Origin: JAGPCK01 sp964535575
Lineage (GTDB): Bacteria; Bacteroidota; Bacteroidia; UKL13-3
Length of the DNA stretch: 64,000 bases
Assembly: GCA_964535575.1 (NCBI GenBank)
Contig: CAZHTC010000002.1
Span: 124,001-188,000 of the forward strand
Direction of reading: 5' to 3'
Part shown: in pieces, positions 1 to 7,996 of the stretch
How positions within the stretch are numbered: position 1 is the stretch's first letter
How the letters are laid out: each line of letters begins with the position of its first letter
Made by a program: the position numbers and the translations under genes
Notes under the pieces: generated by a model
What the model saw: the letters and a program-made list of their open reading frames with translations, nothing else
The model's database searches: none
What the model was told of the DNA's origin: nothing

Positions 1-47
1 TCGGTAAAAATCTAATTACGTACTTTGGGAAGATAAAACGTAAGTTT

Positions 48-1070
48 ATGACACCTTCCAAAACCGAACAAAAATTTCATCACCTCTGGCACCTCATCGG
101 GAATACGCCCATGATAGAGTTGGTATATCGCTTTAAAGGAAATCAACGGAGGATTTTTGTGAAATGCGAGCATTATAATTTAACCGGGAGTATTAAAGAC
201 CGTATGGCTTTATATATTTTGCAGCAAAGTTACCGTGACAAAAATATAAACCCGGCCGATATTATTGTAGAGGCCACCAGTGGCAATACCGGCATTTCGT
301 TTTCGGCTATTGGGAGGGCACTGGGACACGAAGTAAAAATTATTATGCCCAACTGGCTTAGTAAAGAGCGCATGGATATTATCCGTAGTCTTGGAGCTCA
401 GGTAATTCTTATTTCGAAAGAAGAAGGCGGTTTTTTAGGAAGTATTGCACTCAGTCAGAAAATGGCGGCAGAGGAGGCCGGTATTTTTTTACCTCGTCAG
501 TTTGAGAATAAGTACAATGCCGAAGCGCATGAAAAAACCACCGCCAAAGAATTGTGGGTACAGTTGCAAAGCATCAATTTGATTCCTGATGCTTTTGTGG
601 CCGGAGTGGGTACGGGAGGAACCATTATGGGAGTGGGTGCTTACCTCAAACATAAAGATGCCCATATTAAAGTGCACCCGCTTGAGCCCGAAGAATCACC
701 TACGCTTTCAGTAGGGCATAAAGTGGGTTCTCATCGCATTCAGGGTATTTCGGATGAATTTATTCCGGATATTGTTAAACTTGATCAACTAGACAGTATT
801 GTACAGGCCTCTGACGGAGATTCAATACTAATGGCCCAAAAACTGGCCCGTCAACTGGGGCTTGCAGTGGGTATTTCATCCGGAGCCAATATAATTGGTG
901 CCATGAAAGTGCAGGAGCAAATGGGAGGAGCGGCCGTGGTAGCAACAGTTTTTTCCGACAGCAATAAAAAATACCTGAGTACTGATTTAATGAAAGAAGA
1001 ACCTGTTAAACCCGGTTATCTTTCTCCCCAAATTGAATTAGTGGAATACAACCCGATTCACAGGTTGTAG
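48..1070 (+). CDS. PLP-dependent cysteine synthase family protein
   Basis: Fold-type II PLP enzyme of the O-acetylserine sulfhydrylase/cystathionine beta-synthase family, expected to add sulfide or a thiol to an activated serine in the cytoplasm. Visible motifs: NLTGSIKDR with the probable PLP lysine Lys50, the substrate loop TSGNTG (residues 77-82), and the phosphate-binding GTGGT (188-192). The 340-residue length fits a single catalytic domain plus a short C-terminal tail, with no CBS domain. The usual PSGNSVKDR around the lysine is altered to LTGSIKDR, so the substrate could differ from classical CysK. The ATG at 48 is the first in-frame start. The gene converges on the NRAMP-like gene with only two bases between the stop codons. 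Confidence 0.85.
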   Translation: MTPSKTEQKFHHLWHLIGNTPMIELVYRFKGNQRRIFVKCEHYNLTGSIKDRMALYILQQSYRDKNINPADIIVEATSGNTGISFSAIGRALGHEVKIIMPNWLSKERMDIIRSLGAQVILISKEEGGFLGSIALSQKMAAEEAGIFLPRQFENKYNAEAHEKTTAKELWVQLQSINLIPDAFVAGVGTGGTIMGVGAYLKHKDAHIKVHPLEPEESPTLSVGHKVGSHRIQGISDEFIPDIVKLDQLDSIVQASDGDSILMAQKLARQLGLAVGISSGANIIGAMKVQEQMGGAAVVATVFSDSNKKYLSTDLMKEEPVKPGYLSPQIELVEYNPIHRL

Positions 1071-1072
1071 AA

Positions 1073-2338
1073 TTAACCGCCTGTAAACTGAAGGTAGAGC
1101 AACAATACCGCTGCGGCTGTCATTATTAGTAATGCCGCCATACCTGTGATATTACTTACGCGGTTGTTTACAAATTTCCCCATTATTTTTTTGTTATTCG
1201 AAATATGAAGAATGATGGCAATTAAAACAGGAGCTGTCATTCCATAAAGAATGGCGGTATAAATAAGCGCATCAATGGGTGAGATGCCTACATAATTCAT
1301 AGAGAGTCCCAGCAAAAGGGAAATCGCAATGATTACATAGAAACCTTTTGCCTCGTGAAATTTTTTGTCGAGGCCCTGTTCCCACCCGAATGTTTCGGCA
1401 AAAATATAAGAGAGCGACCCGCTTAAAACCGGAATGGCAATTAAACCGGTACCAATTATACCCACGGCAAAAAGTAAATAAGCCAGATTACCTGCAAGCG
1501 GTTTTAAGGCCATGGCCGCCTGTTCTACGGTGTCAATCTGATGTACGCCTGCTTTAAATAATACAGTTCCCGTGGTGAGAATAATAAAATACATAATCAG
1601 ACCGGAAAACGACATGCCGAAATCAACATCCTGTTGCATGTTATGTATGATGCGTTTTCCTACCACCAGATGCTTTTTTTTATGTTTCATTTCTTCCACT
1701 TCTACCGAGGCCTGCCAGAAAAAAAGATAAGGTGAAATGGTGGTGCCTAAAATTCCTACCAGAATAGCGATAAATTTTTTGTCGAGTTTTATTTCGGGGA
1801 TAAAGGTTGCCCGAAGAATTTCTGAGATATCCTGATGGTATAAAAACGGAACTATAAAATATACCAGCATCACTATGCACAAATATTTAAGTATGGATGC
1901 AATGCGCTGGTAAGGCAGGTAGATGATAAGCCCCAGTAGCATTAATGTAAAAAACACACTGAAAAACAGGGCATCAACCGAGGGGAATAATAAATTACCT
2001 ACCGCACCCATGCCCGCTATATCGGCACCTATATTCATTACAATTGCCGGAAAACTAAACAGCAGCATAAGGTAGAGCACCGGCCGGGGGTAATGTTGTT
2101 TAAGTGTACCCGTTAATCCCTGTGAGGTAACCAACCCTATCCGGGCACACATTTGCTGAATGGAAGCCATTAACGGGAAAGCCACAATAGAGGTCCATAG
2201 GGTGGAAAGTCCATAGGCTGCACCTGCCTGCGAGTAAGTAGCAATACCCGATGGATCATCGTCACTCGCACCCGTTACCAATCCTGGGCCGATAATTTTC
2301 CAGAAACGGGTAAACCGGTTACTTTTTTTCGTGGTCAT
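1073..2338 (-). CDS. NRAMP-family divalent metal transporter with altered metal-site motifs
   Basis: Polytopic inner-membrane protein of 421 residues with about eleven hydrophobic segments and the NRAMP-type start (IIGPGLVTGAS). Canonical Mn/Fe NRAMPs have DPGN in helix 1 and MPH in helix 6. Here helix 1 reads DDPSG (residues 27-31) and helix 6 reads ISPYLFF (201-207), so the metal-coordinating Asn and Met are both replaced. Loss of that methionine is a feature of the NRAMP-related magnesium transporters, so Mg2+ or another hard cation is possible; this is inference. A TAnnTTTG element ends four bases before the ATG. Confidence 0.82.
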   Translation of the reverse strand: MTTKKSNRFTRFWKIIGPGLVTGASDDDPSGIATYSQAGAAYGLSTLWTSIVAFPLMASIQQMCARIGLVTSQGLTGTLKQHYPRPVLYLMLLFSFPAIVMNIGADIAGMGAVGNLLFPSVDALFFSVFFTLMLLGLIIYLPYQRIASILKYLCIVMLVYFIVPFLYHQDISEILRATFIPEIKLDKKFIAILVGILGTTISPYLFFWQASVEVEEMKHKKKHLVVGKRIIHNMQQDVDFGMSFSGLIMYFIILTTGTVLFKAGVHQIDTVEQAAMALKPLAGNLAYLLFAVGIIGTGLIAIPVLSGSLSYIFAETFGWEQGLDKKFHEAKGFYVIIAISLLLGLSMNYVGISPIDALIYTAILYGMTAPVLIAIILHISNNKKIMGKFVNNRVSNITGMAALLIMTAAAVLLLYLQFTGG

Positions 2339-2342
2339 TATT

Positions 2343-2350
2343 CAAAAGTA
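2343..2350 (-). promoter_or_regulatory. -7 element TACTTTTG of the NRAMP-like gene
   Basis: Reads TACTTTTG on the minus strand, matching the Bacteroidota -7 consensus TAnnTTTG. Only four bases separate it from the ATG at 2338, so the transcript would start at or next to the start codon. Confidence 0.5.
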
Positions 2351-2442
2351 CACAGAAATAAGGGATAAACGCATTTCCCCATTAAACATCATGTTCATCC
2401 CACCTTTTCTTAGGAGCTGTTGCCCCATATTTTTTCTTTTTG

Positions 2443-3024
2443 TCAGTCCATGTATCCTTTAAATTCAATTTTTTCAAGTTTATCTTTTTTGAATTTAAGG
2501 TCAATCCATTCGAGAACTTCTAAGTTTTGAAGTCGAACAAAATCTGGAAAGTTTTCAGTTGATTTTAGCTGTTCTTTAACTTCAGCTTTTGTCATTCCAA
2601 TTCGAATTCCTTGTTTTGTGGGAAAATGGTCAGAGTTGATACGAGCAGCAGTCACCCAATTTTCTGAAGCGGTTTTATAAACTTCGAAAGTGTCAACCTT
2701 AATAATCACTTGAAAAGAAGTGTCAATTTGATTGTCTACGTGTCTATTCCGGTAGGTTTGATAATCAACTTTTGCAATATCAATCGAAGTCAGGATTTTC
2801 AGTGGATCTTTTCCAAGGTCAAATGGATTAGTCGTTAATCCTGAGTCAACAATTGTAAGTGTATCTTTTAAAGAATCTCGATTAATTTTCTCTGTGACTT
2901 TCGTGTTCTCCGAAGAAGTAGTGTCGCTACTTACAGTTTCCGTTTTCTTTTCAGTCGATTGAGAACAACTAATTGTCAGTCCGAGAATCAATATGGATAA
3001 GAGTCTAATTTTCATTTTTTTCAA
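2443..3024 (-). CDS. predicted lipoprotein, unknown function
   Basis: 193 residues with a lipoprotein signal peptide: positive n-region, hydrophobic core and lipobox LTISC with Cys20 as the lipidation site. A Ser/Thr/Lys-rich linker (about 21-50) follows, then a soluble domain that I do not recognise. The C-terminal part contains a GIRIGMTKAEVKEQL-like segment, reminiscent of short SmpA/BamE-like or DUF-type lipoprotein domains, but this is weak. It lies 8 bases after the 297-residue gene on the same strand and shares its visibly higher A+T content, so the two probably arrived or are expressed together. Confidence 0.7.
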   Translation of the reverse strand: MKKMKIRLLSILILGLTISCSQSTEKKTETVSSDTTSSENTKVTEKINRDSLKDTLTIVDSGLTTNPFDLGKDPLKILTSIDIAKVDYQTYRNRHVDNQIDTSFQVIIKVDTFEVYKTASENWVTAARINSDHFPTKQGIRIGMTKAEVKEQLKSTENFPDFVRLQNLEVLEWIDLKFKKDKLEKIEFKGYMD

Positions 3025-3031
3025 ATGTGCT

Positions 3032-3040
3032 GTTAGTGGC
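3032..3040. repeat. inverted repeat copy GTTAGTGGC (left)
   Basis: GTTAGTGGC overlaps the stop codon of the 297-residue gene. Its exact reverse complement, GCCACTAAC, lies at 3950-3958 just upstream of the same gene, so the coding region is bracketed by a 9-bp inverted repeat. Confidence 0.6.
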
Positions 3041-3926
3041 TGCCTTTCTTTCTTCTTCCATAAATTAATAGTCCAGTCAAGGATAATATTGTTATTGCTG
3101 CAATTATGACAATCCCGATATTAGATTTTTTTTCTACGTTACTTTTCGGACATTCACAAAATATTCTTTCTTCGTTATTTCCAGTGTCCTTGTCTGTCGG
3201 GCTAATGAATTGTATTGCTTTTGTTAAAGTATCATTTCTGTTGCCAGAAGCATCCATTAAAGAAAAGGATATTTCGTATTCTCCACCATCTTCAAAGTCA
3301 AATTCACCTGAACACATTCCGTGTCCAATTCTAAGAGAAGTTGAGTCTGGCGTAACCAAGTATTCAGATATTTTTCCAGTTTTTATCTCTTTTAATTTGG
3401 TAAATATTACAACAGGTGAATTGTCTTGATAGCAAACACAAAAATCTACAAAAGAAGCTGGACCACAACCGTAATGAATTTTCTGCTTGTCTAAATACTT
3501 AGGTATTCCCCTCCAAGTTGGTGCCTCATTGTCCAATTTGTCGGTTACTGTCCATTTAAAATTGTCTCTATAAAAATCTTCCTTTTCATATTGATCTAAA
3601 CTGTCTATTTGGAGAGTATAGGTAGTTCCTGCAATTAATTTGCTAGTAGGTCTAAGTACGGCTTGAGTTAGTCTGTATTGTCCTTCGTATATGGTTACGA
3701 CTTGTAAAGAGATTTCGGAAGTTTCTGATTTGAGATAGATTTTATGTTTTTTGTTTAAATCTCGTATTACATCTTGGGAACTGCCATAACCTTCAACAAT
3801 TAACAATGAATTCGAAGAAATTTCATTTGTCCTTGGCCAAACATCAATTCTCCAAGCCATACACATTGCAAATACTTGGTCTGTCAGAAGGAACAAAAAT
3901 AGTATGGTAAAAAATTCTTTCTTCAT
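3033..3926 (-). CDS. exported membrane-anchored protein of unknown function
   Basis: 297 residues: signal peptide with likely cleavage near Ala20, a Cys- and Tyr-rich extracytoplasmic region with beta-sandwich-like strand patterns (about 25-245), a short linker with CECPKS, and a C-terminal transmembrane helix (about 270-290) followed by a basic GRRKKGSH tail. It should be anchored in the inner membrane with most of the chain outside the cytoplasm. I do not recognise a family. Many cysteines (CMAW, GCGPASF, CVCYQ, GMC, CEC) suggest disulfides. The gene is bracketed by a 9-bp inverted repeat and has AT-rich codon use unlike the neighbouring cysteine synthase and deoxyhypusine synthase genes. 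Confidence 0.65.
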   Translation of the reverse strand: MKKEFFTILFLFLLTDQVFAMCMAWRIDVWPRTNEISSNSLLIVEGYGSSQDVIRDLNKKHKIYLKSETSEISLQVVTIYEGQYRLTQAVLRPTSKLIAGTTYTLQIDSLDQYEKEDFYRDNFKWTVTDKLDNEAPTWRGIPKYLDKQKIHYGCGPASFVDFCVCYQDNSPVVIFTKLKEIKTGKISEYLVTPDSTSLRIGHGMCSGEFDFEDGGEYEISFSLMDASGNRNDTLTKAIQFISPTDKDTGNNEERIFCECPKSNVEKKSNIGIVIIAAITILSLTGLLIYGRRKKGSH

Positions 3927-3949
3927 TCTATGGTAGTTGTCATAAGGTT

Positions 3950-3958
3950 GCCACTAAC
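3950..3958. repeat. inverted repeat copy GCCACTAAC (right)
   Basis: Reverse complement of the GTTAGTGGC at 3032-3040. Together with the symmetric sequences just to its right it could be a recombination site of gene-cassette type, but no integrase is visible in the window. Confidence 0.5.
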
Positions 3959-3980
3959 TCGTTTATATGCGAACAAAAGT

Positions 3981-4025
3981 TTCGTATACTTGTCCAAATT
4001 GACGATATATACGAACCTTTGGTTC
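3981..4025. repeat. nested inverted repeats in an AT-rich intergenic region
   Basis: TTCGTATA (3981-3988) pairs with TATACGAA (4008-4015), and GAACC-TTT-GGTTC (4013-4025) forms a second hairpin that overlaps the first. The 283-base gap 3927-4209 otherwise holds only the 9-bp repeat and the promoter of the next gene. The symmetry may be an attachment or recombination site, or a bidirectional terminator-like structure; there is no T-run to support the latter. Confidence 0.45.
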
Positions 4026-4183
4026 GTTTTGTAAATGTATCAAAAACTTCATAAATCATCAAACACGCGGGCTTTTTTTGAATACTCCGTAACTTATATG
4101 CCTGTCTGTTTCTGCATTTTTGTCACCGCTAGGCTCTCAAAACAAACTTCATATAAGCACTTAGCGATTCCCTCGTTTTTCCC

Positions 4184-4191
4184 TACTTTTG
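4184..4191 (+). promoter_or_regulatory. -7 element TACTTTTG of the deoxyhypusine-synthase-like gene
   Basis: Matches TAnnTTTG, 18 bases before the ATG at 4210. No convincing -33 TTTG is seen at the expected distance. Confidence 0.45.
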
Positions 4192-4209
4192 CCCAAAATT
4201 AATACGGAT

Positions 4210-5184
4210 ATGAACAAAGGACCCATTTCGCAATTTATTGAAACCCATTATAAACATTTTAATGCAGCTGCGCTGGTAGATGCCGCTAAAGGATATGAAA
4301 CCCACCTGACTGAGGGCGGTAAAATGATGGTAACCCTTGCCGGGGCCATGAGCACAGCCGAGTTGGGTAAATCACTGGCCGAAATGATTCGTCAGGGTAA
4401 AGTGGATATCATCAGTTGCACGGGGGCAAATCTGGAAGAAGATATTATGAATCTGGTAGCACACTCGCATTATAAGCGTGTGCCCAATTACCGCGATTTG
4501 AGTCCGCAGGACGAATGGGATTTATTGGAAAATCACTACAATCGGGTAACCGATACCTGTATTCCCGAGGAAGAAGCTTTTCGCAGGTTGCAAAAACATA
4601 TTTACAAAATATGGAAAGATGCCGATACCTCAGGTCAGCGGTTTTTTCCGCACGAATACATGTATAAAATTTTGTTGAGCGGAGAGTTGGAGCAGTATTA
4701 CGAAATTGACCCGAAAAACTCGTGGATGCTGGCCGCAGCACAAAAAAACCTACCCATAGTAGTACCCGGATGGGAAGACAGCACGATGGGAAATATTTTT
4801 GCTTCGTATGTAATTAAAGGAGATGTAAAAGCTACCACCATGAAAAGCGGAATTGAATACATGGTTTGGTTAAGCGAGTGGTACAGGGCCAACTCATCGG
4901 GTAAAGGTGTAGGTTTTTTCCAGATTGGTGGTGGTATTGCAGGCGATTTTCCCATTTGTGTGGTACCAATGATGTATCAGGATTTGGAATGGCACGATGT
5001 ACCTTTCTGGAGTTATTTCTGTCAGATCAGTGATTCTACCACTTCTTATGGTTCGTATTCAGGTGCGGTTCCTAACGAAAAAATTACCTGGGGCAAACTG
5101 GATATAAATACACCTAAGTTTATTGTAGAAAGCGATGCTACCATTGTAGCTCCATTAATGTTCGCCTGGATTTTAGGCTGGTAA
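4210..5184 (+). CDS. deoxyhypusine synthase family protein
   Basis: 324 residues from the ATG at 4210; an in-frame TTG at 4189 lies inside the -7 element and is unlikely to be used. The chain matches the NAD-dependent deoxyhypusine synthase fold. The segment TWGKLDINTPKFIV near the C-terminus has the WGK motif whose lysine (Lys296) corresponds to the lysine that forms the butylimine intermediate in the eukaryotic enzyme. Bacteria lack eIF5A, so the likely reaction is aminobutyl transfer from spermidine to a small polyamine (homospermidine-type synthesis) or to an unknown acceptor; this is inference. No other polyamine gene is adjacent. A 131-base gap separates it from kynU. Confidence 0.85.
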   Translation: MNKGPISQFIETHYKHFNAAALVDAAKGYETHLTEGGKMMVTLAGAMSTAELGKSLAEMIRQGKVDIISCTGANLEEDIMNLVAHSHYKRVPNYRDLSPQDEWDLLENHYNRVTDTCIPEEEAFRRLQKHIYKIWKDADTSGQRFFPHEYMYKILLSGELEQYYEIDPKNSWMLAAAQKNLPIVVPGWEDSTMGNIFASYVIKGDVKATTMKSGIEYMVWLSEWYRANSSGKGVGFFQIGGGIAGDFPICVVPMMYQDLEWHDVPFWSYFCQISDSTTSYGSYSGAVPNEKITWGKLDINTPKFIVESDATIVAPLMFAWILGW

Positions 5185-5253
5185 AAAGACCATCCTTTAT
5201 ACCCGCAGATTTTTTTGCCCTATACCGAGAGTTCTTCAGAAAATACTCGTTAG

Positions 5254-5263
5254 GGTCATGACC
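5254..5263. promoter_or_regulatory. 10-bp palindrome upstream of kynU
   Basis: GGTCATGACC is a perfect palindrome about 60 bases upstream of the kynU start. It could be a second operator half a dozen bases beyond the Crp/Fnr-like palindrome, but a 10-mer palindrome alone is weak evidence. Confidence 0.3.
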
Positions 5264-5265
5264 AA

Positions 5266-5279
5266 ATGATAAATATCAT
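5266..5279. promoter_or_regulatory. Crp/Fnr-like palindrome upstream of kynU
   Basis: ATGATAAATATCAT contains TGAT-N4-ATCA, the core of Fnr-type operators. Its centre (5272.5) lies about 43 bases before the transcription start predicted from the TAAATTTG element at 5302-5309, close to the -41.5 position used by class II activators. It also covers the place where a -33 element would sit, and none is visible there. Confidence 0.4.
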
Positions 5280-5301
5280 CAGGTACATTGCCGGAATCTC
5301 T

Positions 5302-5309
5302 TAAATTTG
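5302..5309 (+). promoter_or_regulatory. -7 element TAAATTTG of kynU
   Basis: Exact TAnnTTTG six bases before the kynU ATG at 5316, implying a very short or absent 5' leader. Confidence 0.5.
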
Positions 5310-5315
5310 CCCGAC

Positions 5316-6599
5316 ATGACCACTTTTCAGAATTCATTGCAATACGCTCAACAGGCCGACAGGGATGATATCCTTCATGCTTTTCGCAGCCAGTTTTTAT
5401 TTCCTCAGCATAAGGGGAAAAATGCCATTTACCTCACCGGGAATTCATTGGGTTTACAACCTGTTACTGCACGGGCTGCCGTGGAGCAGGAGCTTAATGA
5501 CTGGGCGTCTTTTGGGGTAGAAGGGCATTTTGAAGGGAAAAATCCCTGGTTTCATTACCACAAATTTTTAACGGAAAAAGCTGCCCGGGTGGTGGGAGCC
5601 AAACCCATTGAGGTGGTAGTGATGAATAATCTTACCGTAAACCTTCATTTAATGATGGTAAGTTTTTACCGTCCGGATAAAAAAAGATTTAAAATTATTA
5701 TGGAAGGAGGAGCATTTCCGTCCGACCAATATGCGATGGAAACGCAGGCGCGGTTTCATGGATTAAATCCCGATGACACCATTGTGGAACTTACCCCGCG
5801 AAAAGGTGAACATACCCTGAGAACAGAAGATATATTAGCCACCATTGAAAAACATAAAAACGAACTGGCTTTGGTAATGATGGGTGGTGTAAATTATTAT
5901 ACGGGTCAGGCTTACGATATGCAGGCAATTACCAAAGCAGCCCATGCGGCAGGAGCCAACGCAGGTTTTGATCTCGCTCATGCGGCCGGAAATTTACATT
6001 TACAGTTACATGATTGGAATGTGGATTTTGCGGTATGGTGTACGTACAAATACCTTAACTCCGGTCCCGGTGGTACTTCGGGTGTTTTTGTTCATGAAAG
6101 GCATGCTGACAATAAGGAATTGCCGCGGTTTGCCGGATGGTGGGGGCACGATGAACATACGCGTTTTCAAATGCAAAAAGGGTTTATTCCGATGCGTGGT
6201 GCCGAAGGATGGCAATTGAGCAACGCACAAATTTTTCCGATGGCACTTCATAAAGCTTCGCTCGATATTTTTGACAAAGCCGGAATGCAAAACCTGCGCG
6301 CCAAAAGCGTACAACTTACCGGGTACCTCGAGTTTTTGATCAATGAACTGAACCGGATAGTGCCCGAAGGGAAACGGTTACGTGTAATTACACCCACCGA
6401 CCCTGAACAACGTGGGGCGCAACTTTCTATTTTGGCTGGAAAAGAGGGACGGAAATTATTTGAGAACCTCACACAAAACGGAGTGATTGCCGACTGGCGT
6501 GAACCCGATGTGATACGTATGGCTCCGGCACCCTTGTACAATTCATTCGAAGATATGTGGCAACTGATGCAGGTTATTAAAAATTACCTTACCAACTGA
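5316..6599 (+). CDS. kynU: kynureninase
   Basis: PLP enzyme that cleaves kynurenine or 3-hydroxykynurenine to anthranilate or 3-hydroxyanthranilate plus alanine. 427 residues from the ATG at 5316, the usual kynureninase length; an in-frame TTG nine bases earlier lies in the -7 element. Visible: the substrate-recognition LTGNSLGLQP (40-49), FDLAHAAGN (218-225) with the PLP-pyridine Asp219, and WCTYKYLNSGPGG with the Schiff-base Lys245. It is followed 11 bases later by kmo on the same strand, so the pair should act in the oxidative kynurenine route from tryptophan towards quinolinate/NAD. No tryptophan 2,3-dioxygenase or 3-hydroxyanthranilate dioxygenase gene is present in the window. Confidence 0.95.
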   Translation: MTTFQNSLQYAQQADRDDILHAFRSQFLFPQHKGKNAIYLTGNSLGLQPVTARAAVEQELNDWASFGVEGHFEGKNPWFHYHKFLTEKAARVVGAKPIEVVVMNNLTVNLHLMMVSFYRPDKKRFKIIMEGGAFPSDQYAMETQARFHGLNPDDTIVELTPRKGEHTLRTEDILATIEKHKNELALVMMGGVNYYTGQAYDMQAITKAAHAAGANAGFDLAHAAGNLHLQLHDWNVDFAVWCTYKYLNSGPGGTSGVFVHERHADNKELPRFAGWWGHDEHTRFQMQKGFIPMRGAEGWQLSNAQIFPMALHKASLDIFDKAGMQNLRAKSVQLTGYLEFLINELNRIVPEGKRLRVITPTDPEQRGAQLSILAGKEGRKLFENLTQNGVIADWREPDVIRMAPAPLYNSFEDMWQLMQVIKNYLTN

Positions 6600-6610
6600 T
6601 TGAATTTAAT

Positions 6611-7951
6611 ATGGCAGAAAAAATAAATATTATTGGCGGAGGATTAGCCGGTTCACTACTCTCCATTTGTATGGCTAAACGCGGCTTTGAGGTAAATCTT
6701 TTTGAACGCAGGCCGGATATGCGTAAAAACCGGATTTCAGCCGGTAAATCCATTAACCTGGCACTTTCTACCCGCGGGCTTAAGGCGCTTGAACAGGTGG
6801 GCCTCGATAAGGAAATCATGAAAGAAGCGATTCCTATGTTTGGTCGTACCATTCACAGCCGTTCGGGCGAAATCAATTATCAGCCTTATGGAAAAGAAGG
6901 ACAGGCCATCAATTCGGTTTCGCGAGGACTGCTCAATATTCAACTGCTCGAACTGGCCGATGCGTATGAAAATATTACGCTTCATTTTAACGCAAAATGT
7001 GTAGGGGTGGATATTGAACAGGGTTTGGCAACCTTTGAAATGGAAGACGGGGTAAAACAAACATTCCGGTCAGACCGCATGGTGGGAACGGATGGGGCTT
7101 TTGCCGCAACCCGTGCCCGTTTGCAGTCAACCGACAGGTTTAATTATTCTCAAACGTATTTGCCGGTGGGATATAAAGAACTTATTATTCCTCCGGGCGA
7201 GGGGGCAAAATTTATGATGGAGAAAAACGCATTGCATATATGGCCACGTGGTACATTTATGATGATTGCACTTCCCAATCCTCCTGGCGATTATACGTGT
7301 ACGCTGTTTATGCCTTTTGAAGGGGAAAAAAGTTTCAGCAAGCTGCAAACAGAGGCTGATGTGAAGCAATTTTTTGATGAAGAATTTCCCGATGCGGTTT
7401 CACTCATGCCTTCGCTCCTAAATGATTTTTTTGCCAATCCTACCTCTTCATTGGTTACAGTACGTTGTTATCCGTGGTCAAGCGGAGGAAAACTCACTTT
7501 AGCCGGTGATGCTGCTCATGCGGTGGTTCCATTTTTTGGTCAGGGAATGAATTGCTCTTTTGAAGATGTAATGGTACTTGATGCATGTATTGATAAGTAT
7601 TACCCCGACTGGAATATGGCGTTTGACGAGTATCAGAAACAGCGTAAACCCAATGCCGATGCCATTGCCGATTTAGCTATTGCCAATTATACCGAGATGG
7701 CCGAAAAGGTAGGCGACAAAGCTTTTCTTCACAAAAAGCAGATAGAACACGAACTGTGCGAGTTGTATCCCAATGAGTTTAAATCACAGTACGAACTGGT
7801 AACTTTCAGCACAGTTCCGTATAAACAGGCTCAGGAAAGAGGGGTATTGAACGATCTGATTTTAGCTTATATCATCGATCATCATCTGGAAGACCAACTG
7901 AACAACCGGGAACTCATTTTGCCGGTGATTAAAAATAACGGGATGATGTAA
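6611..7951 (+). CDS. kmo: kynurenine 3-monooxygenase
   Basis: FAD-dependent aromatic hydroxylase converting L-kynurenine to 3-hydroxykynurenine with NADPH and O2. 446 residues. The N-terminal Rossmann motif GGGLAG (9-14), the central DG segment TDGAFAATR (160-168) and the second FAD motif GDAAHA (299-304) followed by PFFGQGMN are all present. The C-terminal region (about 380-446) corresponds to the membrane-associated or lid region of the family. It is the second gene of the kynU-kmo unit, with an 11-base gap. Together the two enzymes would convert kynurenine to 3-hydroxyanthranilate. Confidence 0.95.
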   Translation: MAEKINIIGGGLAGSLLSICMAKRGFEVNLFERRPDMRKNRISAGKSINLALSTRGLKALEQVGLDKEIMKEAIPMFGRTIHSRSGEINYQPYGKEGQAINSVSRGLLNIQLLELADAYENITLHFNAKCVGVDIEQGLATFEMEDGVKQTFRSDRMVGTDGAFAATRARLQSTDRFNYSQTYLPVGYKELIIPPGEGAKFMMEKNALHIWPRGTFMMIALPNPPGDYTCTLFMPFEGEKSFSKLQTEADVKQFFDEEFPDAVSLMPSLLNDFFANPTSSLVTVRCYPWSSGGKLTLAGDAAHAVVPFFGQGMNCSFEDVMVLDACIDKYYPDWNMAFDEYQKQRKPNADAIADLAIANYTEMAEKVGDKAFLHKKQIEHELCELYPNEFKSQYELVTFSTVPYKQAQERGVLNDLILAYIIDHHLEDQLNNRELILPVIKNNGMM

Positions 7952-7966
7952 AGTGCCGGAAAATGA

Positions 7967-7974
7967 TAAATTTG
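7967..7974 (+). promoter_or_regulatory. -7 element TAAATTTG upstream of the secreted-protein gene
   Basis: Exact TAnnTTTG, 22 bases before the ATG at 7997 and just after the kmo stop codon, so the next two genes may have their own promoter. Confidence 0.4.
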
Positions 7975-7996
7975 TATACCGCAAAATCACTTAACC

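Noticed and set aside
3032..3958. Proven integron attC sites
   Set aside because: The repeats do not match GTTRRRY exactly and no integrase is present, so only cassette-like symmetry is reported.
4189..4209. TTG start for the deoxyhypusine-synthase-like gene
   Set aside because: It falls in the TAnnTTTG element; the ATG at 4210 gives the normal N-terminus.
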